The position numbers and the translations under genes were made by a program. Positions 1 to 9,052 of a stretch of DNA of 64,000 nt are shown piece after piece; the stretch's first letter is position 1, and every line of letters begins with the position of its first letter. The notes beneath the pieces are model-generated. The model was not told the origin of the DNA. It saw nothing but the letters and a program-made list of their open reading frames with translations, and ran no database searches. The DNA comes from Geomicrobium sp. JCM 19039 (GTDB taxonomy: Bacteria > Bacillota > Bacilli > Bacillales > Marinococcaceae): positions 248,001-312,000 of the forward strand of contig NZ_BAXB01000001.1 of NCBI RefSeq assembly GCF_000698145.1, in the 5' to 3' direction.

Positions 1-723
1 TTGTTGGCAGCAGGACCGACAATGTACGTATTAAATCTATTTACAAATACAATCGGTGAGTATTTGCAAAACTTGCCAAGATTAAGTTTTAGAATTTCAC
101 CATTTGACGAGGAAAACCGACAGTGGGTGAACGATTGGACGTTGTTCTACTGGGCATGGTGGATTTCTTGGGCGCCGTTTGTCGGCATTTTTATAGCAAG
201 AGTTTCTCGTGGAAGAACGATCCGAGAATTCGTTACAGCAGTATTGCTTGTTCCGACGGTTATCGTATTTATTTGGTTCTCCGTATTTGGGGGGGCAGCC
301 ATTGCTTTAGAGCACGATGGAGTAGCAGTTATTTCTGATTTCATCACCGAACAGATGTTGTTTGCCACCTTTAGTAACTATGGCTTTGGTACATTAATGT
401 CATTTTTAACATTGTTTGCGTTGTTTGTATTCCTAGTCACTTCAGCTGACTCCGCAACGTTTGTACTGGGTATGTTAACGAGTAATGGCTCAAACAGCCC
501 GCCTAACCGTCTGAAGTTAATATGGGGTGTTCTTCTCTCCGCAACCGCACTTGTTCTTTTGTATTCAGGTGGTTTGCAAGCCTTACAGAATACACTCATT
601 ATCGCGGCATTGCCGTTTTCAATTATCATGTTGCTCATGCTGATCGGGTTAATCATTGTATTAACAAAAGAAGGGAAACAGTTAACAAAAGAAGGAAAAC
701 AAACGAAAAAGTCGAAGGCATAA
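1..723 (+). CDS. BCCT-family osmolyte transporter, C-terminal part
   Basis: The gene is cut by the window start, so only the last 240 residues are visible. These carry the BCCT signature: a Trp-rich helix around residues 43-61 (WTLFYWAWWISWAPFVG) followed by IARVSRGRT, then several hydrophobic segments. Members of this family (OpuD, BetP, BetL) import glycine betaine, choline or related compatible solutes with sodium, which fits a salt-stressed lifestyle. The C-terminal tail is short, basic and contains TKEGKQ twice; such tails can be osmosensing in BetP, but this is inference here. The substrate cannot be assigned. A strong terminator follows directly. Confidence 0.9.
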   Translation: MLAAGPTMYVLNLFTNTIGEYLQNLPRLSFRISPFDEENRQWVNDWTLFYWAWWISWAPFVGIFIARVSRGRTIREFVTAVLLVPTVIVFIWFSVFGGAAIALEHDGVAVISDFITEQMLFATFSNYGFGTLMSFLTLFALFVFLVTSADSATFVLGMLTSNGSNSPPNRLKLIWGVLLSATALVLLYSGGLQALQNTLIIAALPFSIIMLLMLIGLIIVLTKEGKQLTKEGKQTKKSKA

Positions 724-725
724 AT

Positions 726-768
726 AAAAAGCCGCAGTGTTGTTCTCAACGAACGCTGCGGCTTTTTT
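726..768. terminator. Rho-independent terminator, probably bidirectional
   Basis: GC-rich stem AAAAAGCCGCAG / CTGCGGCTTTTTT lies between the convergent BCCT carrier and the SMR pair, with a T-run on one side and an A-run on the other, so it can serve both. Confidence 0.85.
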
Positions 769-788
769 CTTATGTTATGAAACGACCC

Positions 789-1088
789 TCAGCCAACGAC
801 AGCAATAATAACGAGAAGAATAAAGAAAATTCGAGCCCGATCTTTGGATTCTTGATAGAAGATCATGCCTATAAGCGCACTACCAACCGTCCCTATTCCT
901 GTCCATACGGCGTAAGCGATACCGAGTGGAATTGTATTCATCGCTAATCCTAGCAAAGTAAAGCTAATGATAAAGCCGACGATCAGAACAGCGTACCCCT
1001 TTTTCTTTTGGCCAGCGGCGATCATTTGAATGCCTGTGACACCAACCACTTCGAACAAACCGGCAATAATTAATACGATCCAGCTCAT
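789..1088 (-). CDS. SMR-family multidrug efflux subunit (second gene of a pair)
   Basis: This 99-residue protein has four hydrophobic helices and the small multidrug resistance pattern, with the conserved membrane Glu at position 13 (GLFEVVG) and the IAYAVWTGIGT segment of helix 3. It starts inside the stop of the upstream SMR gene (ATGA overlap at 1085-1088), so the two are translationally coupled. Paired SMR proteins such as YkkC/YkkD or EbrA/EbrB form heteromeric proton-driven exporters of cationic drugs or guanidinium-type compounds. The substrate is not predictable from sequence. Control is probably by the divergent TetR gene. Confidence 0.88.
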   Translation of the reverse strand: MSWIVLIIAGLFEVVGVTGIQMIAAGQKKKGYAVLIVGFIISFTLLGLAMNTIPLGIAYAVWTGIGTVGSALIGMIFYQESKDRARIFFILLVIIAVVG

Positions 1089-1429
1089 TCAACGCCCTCC
1101 TTTTGCTCTTTGCTGTCTCCGGTCACGACTTTTAGGCCGATGACACCGATGAGTAAAAGCAGTAAAAACAGAAGCGTGCCCACGTTCATTTCGGCTCCGA
1201 AAAAGAAATAATCAACCATAACCGTACCCGCTGTTCCTAAGGCGACAAAAACGGCATATACCGTACTCGTAGGAAGTTGTGTTGCCGCTCGTATGAGTAA
1301 CATGAAACTAACAATAATGGCGACGACCGTAAATGACCATTGTGTGAACGTGTCAGCATATTTCAAGCCTGTCGCCCAACCAACTTCAAATACAGATGCT
1401 ATAATAACGAGTAACCACTGAATGTTCAT
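1085..1429 (-). CDS. SMR-family multidrug efflux subunit (first gene of a pair)
   Basis: This 114-residue four-helix protein has the SMR active-site Glu at position 15 (SVFEVGWATGLKY) and the STVYAVFVALGTAG segment. It has a longer charged C-terminal tail than its partner, as is common in asymmetric SMR pairs. It is first in a two-gene operon read leftwards. The start lies 89 bases from the likely start of the divergent TetR gene, with a palindromic operator between them. The role is inferred from family: proton-coupled efflux in the cytoplasmic membrane as a hetero-oligomer. Confidence 0.88.
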   Translation of the reverse strand: MNIQWLLVIIASVFEVGWATGLKYADTFTQWSFTVVAIIVSFMLLIRAATQLPTSTVYAVFVALGTAGTVMVDYFFFGAEMNVGTLLFLLLLLIGVIGLKVVTGDSKEQKEGVE

Positions 1430-1451
1430 AAGATATGTCCTTTCGATGTAT

Positions 1452-1467
1452 TAACGAACGGTCGTTA
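1452..1467. promoter_or_regulatory. Putative TetR operator
   Basis: The palindrome TAACGAACGGTCGTTA has 6-base arms (TAACGA / TCGTTA). It sits in the divergent gap between the SMR operon and the tetR-type gene, where a repressor would control both. Confidence 0.65.
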
Positions 1468-1518
1468 GTGTATCATGGAGACATAGAAGAAGCAATACAA
1501 ATGGAGAAGGTGATACAA

Positions 1519-2093
1519 GTGACAACGAAAGAGCGAATTATTCAAGCGGCACTGACTCATTTTGCAGAACATGGATATGAAGGAACAACATTAGCCATGA
1601 TTGCATCAGATGTTGGCATTCAGAAACCTTCCCTTTATAACCACTTTAAAAATAAAGAAGAATTGTATTTGTTTATTGCAGACAAAGTGATGTCAGAGCT
1701 AATTGAAAACATGAAAAGTTGTATAAAAGCATTTGAAAATCGACCGATTGATGAAAGGTTAAAGCAACTGCTAATTTCGAGTTCTGATTTTATTATTCGT
1801 AAGCAGAAGGGAATGATGTATAAGCGATTTATGATTTTCCCGCCTGCCCCTTTGAAGGAATCAGTGAGAAATATTGCTGTTGCTGGAGATGCTGAGATTA
1901 ATGCGTTACTTGAGCAGCTGTATGAACAAGGGTCGATGAAGGGTTCGTGAAAATTAGCCAATCGACGTTCCTATCAAGTTATTATGTATTACTAGACGGC
2001 CTATTTACAGAAGGATTTATTTATGAGGAAGAAGATTTTAGAAATCGTTTTGAAGATGCCTGGCATGTACTTTGGAATGGAATTTCAAGTTAG
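1519..2093 (+). CDS. TetR/AcrR-family regulator (frameshifted in this sequence)
   Basis: The N-terminal helix-turn-helix is clear (TKERIIQAALTHFAEHGYEG, then IQKPSLYNHFKNKEELY). GTG at 1519 is preferred as start because GGAGAAGG lies 8 bases upstream; ATG at 1501 is the alternative. The frame closes at 1950, but the next frame continues with FVKISQSTFLSSYYVLLDG and ends at 2093 with the WHVLWNGI ending usual for TetR regulators of SMR pumps. One missing G in the GGG run near 1943 would restore a full-length protein of about 191 residues. It probably represses the divergent SMR pair through the palindrome at 1452-1467. Confidence 0.8.
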
Positions 2094-2157
2094 GCACACG
2101 TACGGTTTTCGATACATACGATGTCACAAATCCCTAGTATTGGGAAGGAGTGGCACG

Positions 2158-3267
2158 ATGATCAGAGTTAGTTTGTGCATGATTGTGAAAGATGAAGAAG
2201 AGGTACTAGGTGGATGTTTAGCGTCTGTGAAAGATTGCGTAGATGAGATTGTTGTCGTCGATACCGGTTCCAGTGATCGCACGAAAGAAATCGCTGCTCA
2301 ATACACCGAAAATGTGTTTGATTTTGAGTGGGTAAATCATTTCGCCAAAGCAAGAAACTTCGCTTTCTCAAAAGCAACAGAGCCATTCATCATGTGGTTG
2401 GATGCAGATGACATCATATCTGAAGAAGACCAATTAAAATTGAAAAAACTGAAGGAAGACCTTGATGAGACGACCGATGCGGTTTCGATGAAGTATCATC
2501 TTACCTTTGATGCGAATGGCGAACCGATGTTTACTTATCGAAGACACCGCATCGTGAAAGCTGCCTGTGGATTTGAATGGCAAGGAGCCGTACACGAATT
2601 TTTGCAAGTGGGTGGAAATATTGTTACTTCAGATGTTGCGATCACACACCGTAAAGAAGAGAAAACTGTACAGACGAATGCAGACCGCAATATTAATATT
2701 TATGAGCAAATGATCAACGATGATGAACCATTCACACCCCGAGATCTTTTTTATTATGCCAATGAGTTAAAAGAAAGAGGCAGACACGAAGAAGCGATTA
2801 ATAAATATGAAGAATTTATGCAAACGAACAAGTGGGTGGAAGATGAGATTCGCGCCTGTCAAGCAATGACCCATTGTTATTTAGCCGTGGATGAGCCAGA
2901 CCAAGCTGTTGATCAAGCGCTAAGGACATTGAAGTTAAAAGAACCCCGCCCTGAAAGTTGTTGTATGATCGGCAATCACTTTCAACAAAAGTTAGACTTT
3001 GAGAACGCCCTTTTTTGGTATCAAATGGCGGTCCATCAACGGGAAGGAGATTCTCTTAATTTCGTGAACCACGCGTATTCAACATGGTATCCGTATTTAC
3101 AACAGTGTGTTTGTTATTTCAGGTTGGGAGACATTCCGAGTTCCAAAGAAGCAAACGAAAGAGCTGCTGAAACGATGCCAGAACATGAAAGTGTCATCCA
3201 AAATCGCAAATTGTTTGCGGATTTGGAAAAGCAAAACAAGGCAGAAGCTGAATCTCAAGACAAGTAG
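2158..3267 (+). CDS. Family 2 glycosyltransferase with TPR-like C-terminus
   Basis: ATG at 2158 is chosen because GGAAGGAG precedes it; upstream in-frame sequence is the tail of the TetR gene in another frame. The 369-residue product opens with MIRVSLCMIVKDEEEVLGGC, has VVVDTGSSDRT and the metal-binding LDADD at 81-85, all typical of GT-A family 2 enzymes. Residues from about 195 are helical with TPR-like spacing (DLFYYANELKERGRHEEAINKYEEF). This architecture is known for enzymes that glycosylate surface or spore proteins and for SunS-like peptide glycosyltransferases. The next gene encodes a Thr-rich repeat protein, an attractive acceptor, but that pairing is inference. Confidence 0.85.
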   Translation: MIRVSLCMIVKDEEEVLGGCLASVKDCVDEIVVVDTGSSDRTKEIAAQYTENVFDFEWVNHFAKARNFAFSKATEPFIMWLDADDIISEEDQLKLKKLKEDLDETTDAVSMKYHLTFDANGEPMFTYRRHRIVKAACGFEWQGAVHEFLQVGGNIVTSDVAITHRKEEKTVQTNADRNINIYEQMINDDEPFTPRDLFYYANELKERGRHEEAINKYEEFMQTNKWVEDEIRACQAMTHCYLAVDEPDQAVDQALRTLKLKEPRPESCCMIGNHFQQKLDFENALFWYQMAVHQREGDSLNFVNHAYSTWYPYLQQCVCYFRLGDIPSSKEANERAAETMPEHESVIQNRKLFADLEKQNKAEAESQDK

Positions 3268-3351
3268 GCTTATGCAGGTTCCAACCTCCATTGTTTGCAT
3301 AAGATGTATGGAATTCCAAATAAACATCGATCACTTTGGAGGTGAAGAAGC

Positions 3352-4005
3352 ATGAATTTTAATCTATTCAACCCGAACAGAGGTAACCGTAGTAGCGGTT
3401 GTTCTGGAATAGAAATAAATAACAACTTAATTAATGGCCCAGGATTCGTAGGTAATGGCGGAGGGTTCCCGACAGTTCCAACAGTTCCAACGGTGCCAAC
3501 TGTACCAACAACCCCAACGATTCCAACAACGCCTACGATCCCAACAATCCCAACAATCCCAACAATTCCAACGATCCCGACAGGCGTTGTAGGACCTACT
3601 GACACGTATGCTTTTGCTGCTAACCTAACGGCTCAGACGTTAACACTTGTCGCTGCTGGAACGAACGTACCCCTGCCAGATGGCCAAAACTTGAGCAACA
3701 TTACAGTGGATGCAGCTAACGAAGTCTTTACAGTGAATGATTCTGGACAGTATCTCATTAGTTACGATGTCAACCTTACAGCTGCCGTTCTCGTCAGCGC
3801 ACGCGTCACACAAAACGGCGTGGTCATTCCTGCATCTGAAGTATCCCCATTAGCAGCTGTTTCAAACTTGTCTGCGAGTGTGGTTGTACCATTAACGGCT
3901 GGAGACACAGTGTCCTTGCAACTAGCAGGACTCATTCCAACGGTTCTACAAACAGGGCAAGGAGCTAGTTTAACAATCGTACGTTTGAGTGCGACAGAAG
4001 GATAA
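3352..4005 (+). CDS. PT-repeat, BclA-C-terminal-like surface protein
   Basis: The 217-residue protein starts after a strong GGAGGTGAAG site. The N-terminus (1-39) is Asn/Gly-rich with one Cys and no signal peptide, as in exosporium proteins. Residues 40-78 are thirteen PT[VIT/G] tripeptides. Residues 80-217 are a beta-rich domain (TYAFAANLTAQTLTLVAAGT, QYLISYDVNLTAA) resembling the C-terminal trimerisation domain of BclA-type exosporium glycoproteins. BclA normally has GPT collagen-like triplets with O-glycosylated Thr; here the Gly is absent, but Thr still occurs every third residue. It is probably a spore- or cell-surface glycoprotein modified by the adjacent glycosyltransferase. The function beyond that is unknown. 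Confidence 0.7.
   Translation: MNFNLFNPNRGNRSSGCSGIEINNNLINGPGFVGNGGGFPTVPTVPTVPTVPTTPTIPTTPTIPTIPTIPTIPTIPTGVVGPTDTYAFAANLTAQTLTLVAAGTNVPLPDGQNLSNITVDAANEVFTVNDSGQYLISYDVNLTAAVLVSARVTQNGVVIPASEVSPLAAVSNLSASVVVPLTAGDTVSLQLAGLIPTVLQTGQGASLTIVRLSATEG
3469..3585 (+). repeat. In-gene tandem 9-bp repeat encoding PT[VIT] triplets
   Basis: Thirteen consecutive 9-base units encode Pro-Thr-(Val/Ile/Thr) and a final PTG. Synonymous differences between units (ACAGTTCCA, ACGATCCCA and others) show they are not a recent slippage product, but copy number is likely to vary between strains. Confidence 0.85.
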
Positions 4006-4012
4006 GTTTAAG

Positions 4013-4046
4013 CTGTTGAGAACGTTTTGTTCTCAACAGTTTTTTT
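4013..4046 (+). terminator. Rho-independent terminator
   Basis: A perfect 11-bp stem CTGTTGAGAAC / GTTCTCAACAG is followed by seven T. It ends the transcript of the PT-repeat gene. Confidence 0.9.
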
Positions 4047-4093
4047 ATGAAAAAACCCGTAATGAACGTCACTACGGATTAAGGCGGCAATAA

Positions 4094-5275
4094 TCAATCG
4101 AGTCTTTTTAGCGCTTGCTTTATGTCACTCCAAATATCTACATAATGCTCAAGACCGACAGAGAGACGGATGAGGTTATCGGTAATGCCCATCTCCTGGC
4201 GTACTCCTGCAGGGATGCTGGCGTGCGTCATGGAGGCAGGGTGTTCAATAAGCGTCTCTGCATCCCCTAAACTAACCGCTAGAGGGATCATTTTTAGGTG
4301 ATTCAAAAACGTGAACGCTTCATCTTTCCCCCCATTCAAGTAAAAGCTAATCATTGCGCCGCTTTTGTGCATTTGTTTTTTTGCAAGGTCGTAATCCGTG
4401 AATTGTGGGTTTCCAGGATATAAGACTCGGTCTACAGACGGATGCGTTTGCAGGCGATCGGCAATTTTCTTAGCATTTGAACAATGACGGTCCATGCGAA
4501 CGGCGAGTGTCTTCATTCCGCGAAGCAATAGCCACGCATCAAATGGACCGAGTATTGCTCCGAGATTTTTTTGCGCATATGAGTGAATGTCTTTCATAAC
4601 AGGAGTATTTCCTGCGACAACGCCAGCAATCACATCTCCATGTCCGCTAATGTACTTCGTTGCGCTGTGTACGACCAAATGTGCGCCAAGTTCTAAGGGG
4701 CGTTGTAAATAGGGAGTAGCAAACGTGTTGTCGACAGCGAGTAGTAAATCATGCTTCTTTGCGAACTCAGCAACGGCTCGTATGTCAGTCATTTTCATCG
4801 TAGGGTTAATGGGTGTTTCAACAAAAAGCATCTTCGTATTTGGGGTAATGGTTTCGACCAACGCCGTTTGGCCGTTCATATCCACATAACTTGAGGCAAT
4901 GTTATAGCGACTTGAAAACTCTTCGAGCAATCGATATGTCGCACCGTAAATCCCATCCGAAACAATCACATGCTCCCCGCTCTTTAATTGTGAAAGTAAA
5001 GCGGCGGCAATCGCCCCCATACCCGAGCCAAATGCGAGCGCTTGATCGGCCCCCTCAGCGGTGGCCATCCGCTCCTCGAATGCTTTTACTGTAGGATTTC
5101 CCATGCGGGAATAGACAAAACCAGCATCGTTCCCAGCGAAACGATCTTCGCCAATTTCTGCTCGCTCAAAAGAAAATGTGCTCGTTTGATAAATGGGAGG
5201 AGTTAAACTACCATACTGATCTTTCGTCGTGTGATGTGAGCCATGTATATATTCGGTTTCTTTTCGCTTGCTCAT
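4094..5275 (-). CDS. Cys/Met metabolism PLP enzyme, methionine gamma-lyase type
   Basis: ATG at 5275 (MSKRKETEYIHG) is chosen because AAGGTGTG lies just upstream; longer forms begin with a non-homologous hydrophobic stretch. The 393-residue protein belongs to the Cys/Met metabolism fold-type I PLP family. SATKYISGHGDVI holds the Schiff-base Lys, and YSRMGNPT and GSGMGAIAAAL are typical cofactor and active-site segments. Overall pattern and length best match methionine gamma-lyase (methionine to methanethiol, 2-oxobutyrate and ammonia); cystathionine gamma-synthase or lyase activity cannot be excluded. It is monocistronic and no S-box leader is visible upstream. Confidence 0.85.
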   Translation of the reverse strand: MSKRKETEYIHGSHHTTKDQYGSLTPPIYQTSTFSFERAEIGEDRFAGNDAGFVYSRMGNPTVKAFEERMATAEGADQALAFGSGMGAIAAALLSQLKSGEHVIVSDGIYGATYRLLEEFSSRYNIASSYVDMNGQTALVETITPNTKMLFVETPINPTMKMTDIRAVAEFAKKHDLLLAVDNTFATPYLQRPLELGAHLVVHSATKYISGHGDVIAGVVAGNTPVMKDIHSYAQKNLGAILGPFDAWLLLRGMKTLAVRMDRHCSNAKKIADRLQTHPSVDRVLYPGNPQFTDYDLAKKQMHKSGAMISFYLNGGKDEAFTFLNHLKMIPLAVSLGDAETLIEHPASMTHASIPAGVRQEMGITDNLIRLSVGLEHYVDIWSDIKQALKRLD

Positions 5276-5370
5276 AAAATAGCACACCTTCCATAAATTT
5301 CTATTCGCATGTATAAATTCAGAAATGTTCACCAAAACTAAAGGTAACCAAATAAAAGGGAGGCTTATCA

Positions 5371-5646
5371 ATGAATAAATCCGAACTCATCAGTGTTGTT
5401 GCTGATAAAAGTGATTTGACGAAAAAGCAAGCAGAAGTTGCGGTCAACGCCACCTTTGAAGCAATCACTGAGCATCTGCAATCAGGGGACCGTGTGCAAC
5501 TCATCGGTTTCGGTCAGTTTGAAACAAGAAAACGTGAGGCGAGAACCGTGCGTAACCCAAGAACTGGAGAAGAGATTCAAGTATCTGCAAGTTTATCACC
5601 CGCGTTTAAGCCTGGCAAACGACTTAAGCAAGCCGTTAATGTTTAG
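5371..5646 (+). CDS. hup: HU-type DNA-binding protein
   Basis: The 91-residue product follows AAAAGGGAGG and begins MNKSELISVVADKSDLTKKQ. The beta-arm region with RNPRTGEEI (about residues 61-69) and the C-terminal PAFKPGKRLKQAV are the classic HU pattern. HU binds and bends DNA without strong sequence preference and compacts the nucleoid as a dimer. It stands alone here, away from the usual spoIVA/mtrB context of B. subtilis hbs, so it may be a second copy. Confidence 0.92.
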   Translation: MNKSELISVVADKSDLTKKQAEVAVNATFEAITEHLQSGDRVQLIGFGQFETRKREARTVRNPRTGEEIQVSASLSPAFKPGKRLKQAVNV

Positions 5647-5799
5647 ATTTTGCGTCTAAAAACAGTTTACGCTGAATAGGTATAATCTGTTCAGGGTGAC
5701 CTCTGCTTTTTCTGTGTTTACTGTTCGACGTTGAAGGGTATAGTAGGTAGAACGTGAGTTCACCCTAACACCAAGAACATATTGAAAGGGTAGAAGAGT

Positions 5800-5961
5800 A
5801 TGGCTGTTGAATATTACTCTCGGAATCAGCATTATAGTAAGGAATTCCTTGTGCAGAAACTATTGTCTTTAGATATTTATAAAGTCGGAGATAAACAATT
5901 ATACGAACTAACCGCTCGAGAACTGAATGATGAATTCTCTAGACAAATGAATATAGGATAA
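5800..5961 (+). CDS. Small FbpA-like protein (Fur-regulated basic protein A family)
   Basis: This 53-residue ORF has GAAAGGG 8-10 bases upstream and a strong terminator directly after it. Its central part, FLVQKLLSLDIYKVGDKQLY followed by ELTARELNDEF, matches the short domain of Fur-regulated basic protein A (FbpA), thought in B. subtilis to act with the sRNA FsrA in iron sparing. I see no clear Fur box upstream; a TATAAT at about 5680 could be the promoter. The family call rests on the pattern alone. Confidence 0.6.
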   Translation: MAVEYYSRNQHYSKEFLVQKLLSLDIYKVGDKQLYELTARELNDEFSRQMNIG

Positions 5962-5968
5962 CTTTACG

Positions 5969-6005
5969 AAAATCCCGCCTGTTGTGAAAACAGGCGGGAT
6001 TTTTT
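5969..6005 (+). terminator. Rho-independent terminator
   Basis: Stem AAAATCCCGCCTGTT / AACAGGCGGGATTTT with a GTGA-type loop and T-run, eight bases after the FbpA-like stop. Confidence 0.92.
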
Positions 6006-6779
6006 CATGAGTACTGATTTTGGCTAAAGCATTTCACGCAATTATAAACGACCTTATTCCCCGCAAAGCGTGTGACTTAAATTAAAAAAGATTGAGAGAA
6101 TGAAGAAGGCTTTGGGTGTATAGACGGTCGGTCATTTTCTGTAAAACGCTTAATCTGCTCTCATAAACACCTGTTTGACTGCAGACGTCCATGGATTGGG
6201 AACAGCCGTCAAAACGGCATCGGTGGGTAATTCTGTTTTCCGATCCAAGCTTTTTGGAAGCAAAAAACTTTTTAGCTACCTCCAGCGTCGATGGCGAACT
6301 TCGACCTTTGAAAGATGACGGGAATTAAGTGCCAAAAGTGCAAATCAGGACAATGTAAAGATCACACACTATATAGATGCAAGCCTAGACGTATAGTTGT
6401 TATGAACTTCTTTGTTGTGTGAGTTGACACTGCCAGAATTCATGGAAGTCATGGCATCCGAGAGCTGTGTCAACTTACACAAACATCAAAGCTTGTTACA
6501 TAAAGCTCCCATATTTGCTCGTAGCTATGCTTTATCTCATTTGCACACTCTTTTTCGTAATAAGAAAAGGCTTCTTTGCATGAATCTTACATGCGTTGTG
6601 CGAAAAATAAGCAGGGAAAGCCTTTAATATAGCATAAGCTAATATCGATGACAAAAGAGCGACAGACCTTCGCCAGAATAGGGACAATTGTGCAGTGCAT
6701 AGTTGATTGAGGATGGGTGACTGCCTTCTTTTCACACGATGTGGGCATATGTCATATGAATAAGGAGGTGGTGATGTAA
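6006..6779. other. 774-bp intergenic region without a convincing gene
   Basis: No ORF has both a ribosome site and recognisable content. Two things are visible. A 35-codon ORF at 6315-6422 encodes a Cys-rich peptide (IKCQKCKSGQCKDHTLYRCK) that could be a remnant of a zinc-ribbon or IS1-type InsA protein. A 9-bp inverted repeat, AGTTGACAC / GTGTCAACT, lies at 6422-6430 and 6467-6475. The rhamnose operon begins directly downstream behind AAGGAGGTGGTGATG. Confidence 0.4.
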
Positions 6780-8177
6780 ATGGTAACGAGCATAGTGATT
6801 CTCACATACAACCAATTAGAGCTGACGAAGCAGTGTGTTGAGAGTATTTATAAGCATACCGATCGGTCGTTATTTGAACTAATTTTCGTTGATAATGGCT
6901 CAACCGATGGTACGGTCGAGTACTTATCAGCAATGGAAGACGTGAAGTGTCAGTTTAACGAGACAAATCAAGGATTTGCAAAAGGGTGCAACCAAGGTCT
7001 TTCGATCTCTGAAGGCGATGATGTATTATTTTTAAATAATGATACAGTCATGACACCCGGCTGGTTAGAACCATTACAAAAAGAACTTCATGCAGATGAA
7101 AACGTAGGGATGGTTGGGCCGGTAAGTAATTATGTGAGCGGTGCGCAACTGGTAGGTGTTGATTATACCGACCTTGCTCATCTGGATGACTTCGCTGTAC
7201 GTCATCAAAAACAATATGCAGGACAGACGAAACGGACACTGAGGCTTGTTGGTTTTTGTTTGCTTGCGAAGCGCCCATTAATGGAATCACTTGGAGGATT
7301 TGATGAGCGATACAGCATCGGGTCTTTTGAAGATGATGACTTGTCGGCACAAGTCGTTCATCGAGGATACCAATTAAAAATTATAAAAGAATCGTTTGTT
7401 CATCATCACGGGCACGCAACGTTTACCGGAAATGATGATCTGGATATCTATCATTTGTACATGACAAACCGCGTAAAATTTATTGAAAAGTGGCGCACGG
7501 ATATATCGGCATACATGTTCCCGCGCAATGAACTTGTTAATCTTGTGCCCCTAACGGCAACGAAAGTGCTCGATATCGGGTGTGGTGCTGGGGCATCCGG
7601 TTTAGAGATTGTCGGGCGCAACTCGCGGGCAGATGTTTACGGGATTGAAAAAGAAAAGTCGCTGCGTGACTTCTCAAAACATCATTACGCACACGTTCAG
7701 ATAGTTGAAAAGTATGAGCATATCGACTTTTCCCAACTACCGCATGACTTTGACGCGATCGTCATTCAAGATGTGCTTAATCATACGGTGAATCCGTGGA
7801 AATTTATAATGGATATTGCCGAATGTCTCAAACCTGGAGGCATGATGGTCATGAGTGTGCCCAACTTTATGCACAGTTCGGTCGTGGTCCCGATGCTGGA
7901 AGGAAGATGGCAAGTAAACGATGGGGGAGTGACGAAGTGGAGTCATTTGCGTCATTTCACACCATTTACTGTGGATGATCTCTTTCCAGCTGAACATTTT
8001 CATATGAACGTAAAGACGTACACACAGCTACAACAAGATGAAAAGCAACAAGCGTTTTTGCAAGACATACAAGAGGCTGGAAGAAAACACGGATTTTCAG
8101 TCGATCATCTTGCCCAACTCTCATCGATGTACCAAATCATCTTGCAAGTGGAGTGGCTTGGGGGTGAAATAAAATGA
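6780..8177 (+). CDS. Glycosyltransferase family 2 - SAM methyltransferase fusion
   Basis: The 465-residue protein has two domains. Residues 1-235 are a GT-A family 2 glycosyltransferase of the rhamnosyltransferase type ([30 protein letters not shown] at 37-46, FLNNDT at 84-89, [17 protein letters not shown]). Residues 255-440 are a class I methyltransferase with [13 protein letters not shown] at 262-274 and [15 protein letters not shown]. The fused enzyme may transfer and O-methylate a sugar on a surface glycan. It leads the rml operon and overlaps rmlA by ATGA. Comparable fusions occur in Bacillus spore-surface glycan loci; the exact substrate is unknown. Confidence 0.85.
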   Translation: MVTSIVILTYNQLELTKQCVESIYKHTDRSLFELIFVDNGSTDGTVEYLSAMEDVKCQFNETNQGFAKGCNQGLSISEGDDVLFLNNDTVMTPGWLEPLQKELHADENVGMVGPVSNYVSGAQLVGVDYTDLAHLDDFAVRHQKQYAGQTKRTLRLVGFCLLAKRPLMESLGGFDERYSIGSFEDDDLSAQVVHRGYQLKIIKESFVHHHGHATFTGNDDLDIYHLYMTNRVKFIEKWRTDISAYMFPRNELVNLVPLTATKVLDIGCGAGASGLEIVGRNSRADVYGIEKEKSLRDFSKHHYAHVQIVEKYEHIDFSQLPHDFDAIVIQDVLNHTVNPWKFIMDIAECLKPGGMMVMSVPNFMHSSVVVPMLEGRWQVNDGGVTKWSHLRHFTPFTVDDLFPAEHFHMNVKTYTQLQQDEKQQAFLQDIQEAGRKHGFSVDHLAQLSSMYQIILQVEWLGGEIK

Positions 8178-9043
8178 AGGGCATTATTCTTGCCGGCGGG
8201 GATGGAACCCGTCTTTATCCATTAACAAAAGCGGTTTCCAAACAGCTTTTGCCTGTATACGATAAGCCGATGATTTACTATCCTCTGTCGGTGTTGATGT
8301 TAGCGGGCATTCGTGAAGTACTCATTATTAGCACGCCTATGGATACACCAAGGTTTGAACAAATGTTAGGCGACGGTTCGTTTGTGGGTCTAGATATTAC
8401 GTATGCTGAGCAAGCGCAACCTAAAGGAATTGCAGAAGCGTTACTCATTGGCGAAACATTTATCGGTGGAGAACCGGTCGCATTGATCCTTGGAGATAAT
8501 CTGTTTTATGGAAGTCAATTTTCGAAACGATTGGAAGAGGCAGCTTCTTTAGAGGAAGGGGCGATCGTGTTTGGCTATTCGGTACGAAACCCTGAGCGTT
8601 TTGGGGTCGTGGAAATGGATAAGGATGGAAAAGCACTGTCGCTTGAAGAAAAACCAAAAGAGCCGAAATCTTCAATTGCTGTAACGGGGCTTTATTTCTA
8701 TGATCATCGTGCCGTTCAGTTTGCTAAGCAAGTACGTCCATCCGCGCGGGGAGAGTTGGAGATTACGTCTGTAAATGAGCAGTATATGCGCGAAGGTCGT
8801 TTGCGTGTTGAGCAGCTAGGCCGAGGATTTGCATGGCTCGACACAGGCACACATCAGTCTCTTCTAAACGCATCGGCATTCATTGAAACGATTGAAGAGC
8901 GGCAGAGCTTAAAAGTCGCATGTATTGAAGAAATTGCTTATCGAAAAGGCTATATCTCGGCAGACCAACTCGTTGAGCTTGCTAAGCCACTCAAGAAAAA
9001 TGCGTACGGTCAGTATTTGCTTGCGGTTGCGAACGAACGTTAG
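8174..9043 (+). CDS. rmlA: Glucose-1-phosphate thymidylyltransferase
   Basis: The 289-residue protein starts with [20 protein letters not shown] and continues [20 protein letters not shown], the nucleotide-binding and activation signatures of RmlA. Family length is about 290, so it is complete. It converts dTTP and glucose-1-phosphate to dTDP-glucose, the first step to dTDP-rhamnose. Its ATG overlaps the preceding stop, so it is coupled to the glycosyltransferase fusion. It is equivalent to spsI of the B. subtilis spore polysaccharide operon or rfbA of the B. cereus group. Confidence 0.95.
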   Translation: MKGIILAGGDGTRLYPLTKAVSKQLLPVYDKPMIYYPLSVLMLAGIREVLIISTPMDTPRFEQMLGDGSFVGLDITYAEQAQPKGIAEALLIGETFIGGEPVALILGDNLFYGSQFSKRLEEAASLEEGAIVFGYSVRNPERFGVVEMDKDGKALSLEEKPKEPKSSIAVTGLYFYDHRAVQFAKQVRPSARGELEITSVNEQYMREGRLRVEQLGRGFAWLDTGTHQSLLNASAFIETIEERQSLKVACIEEIAYRKGYISADQLVELAKPLKKNAYGQYLLAVANER

Positions 9044-9052
9044 GAGGAGCCT

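Noticed and set aside
6412..6735. 71- and 67-codon frames on opposite strands
   Set aside because: Mutually overlapping, no ribosome sites, no domain. Probably chance.
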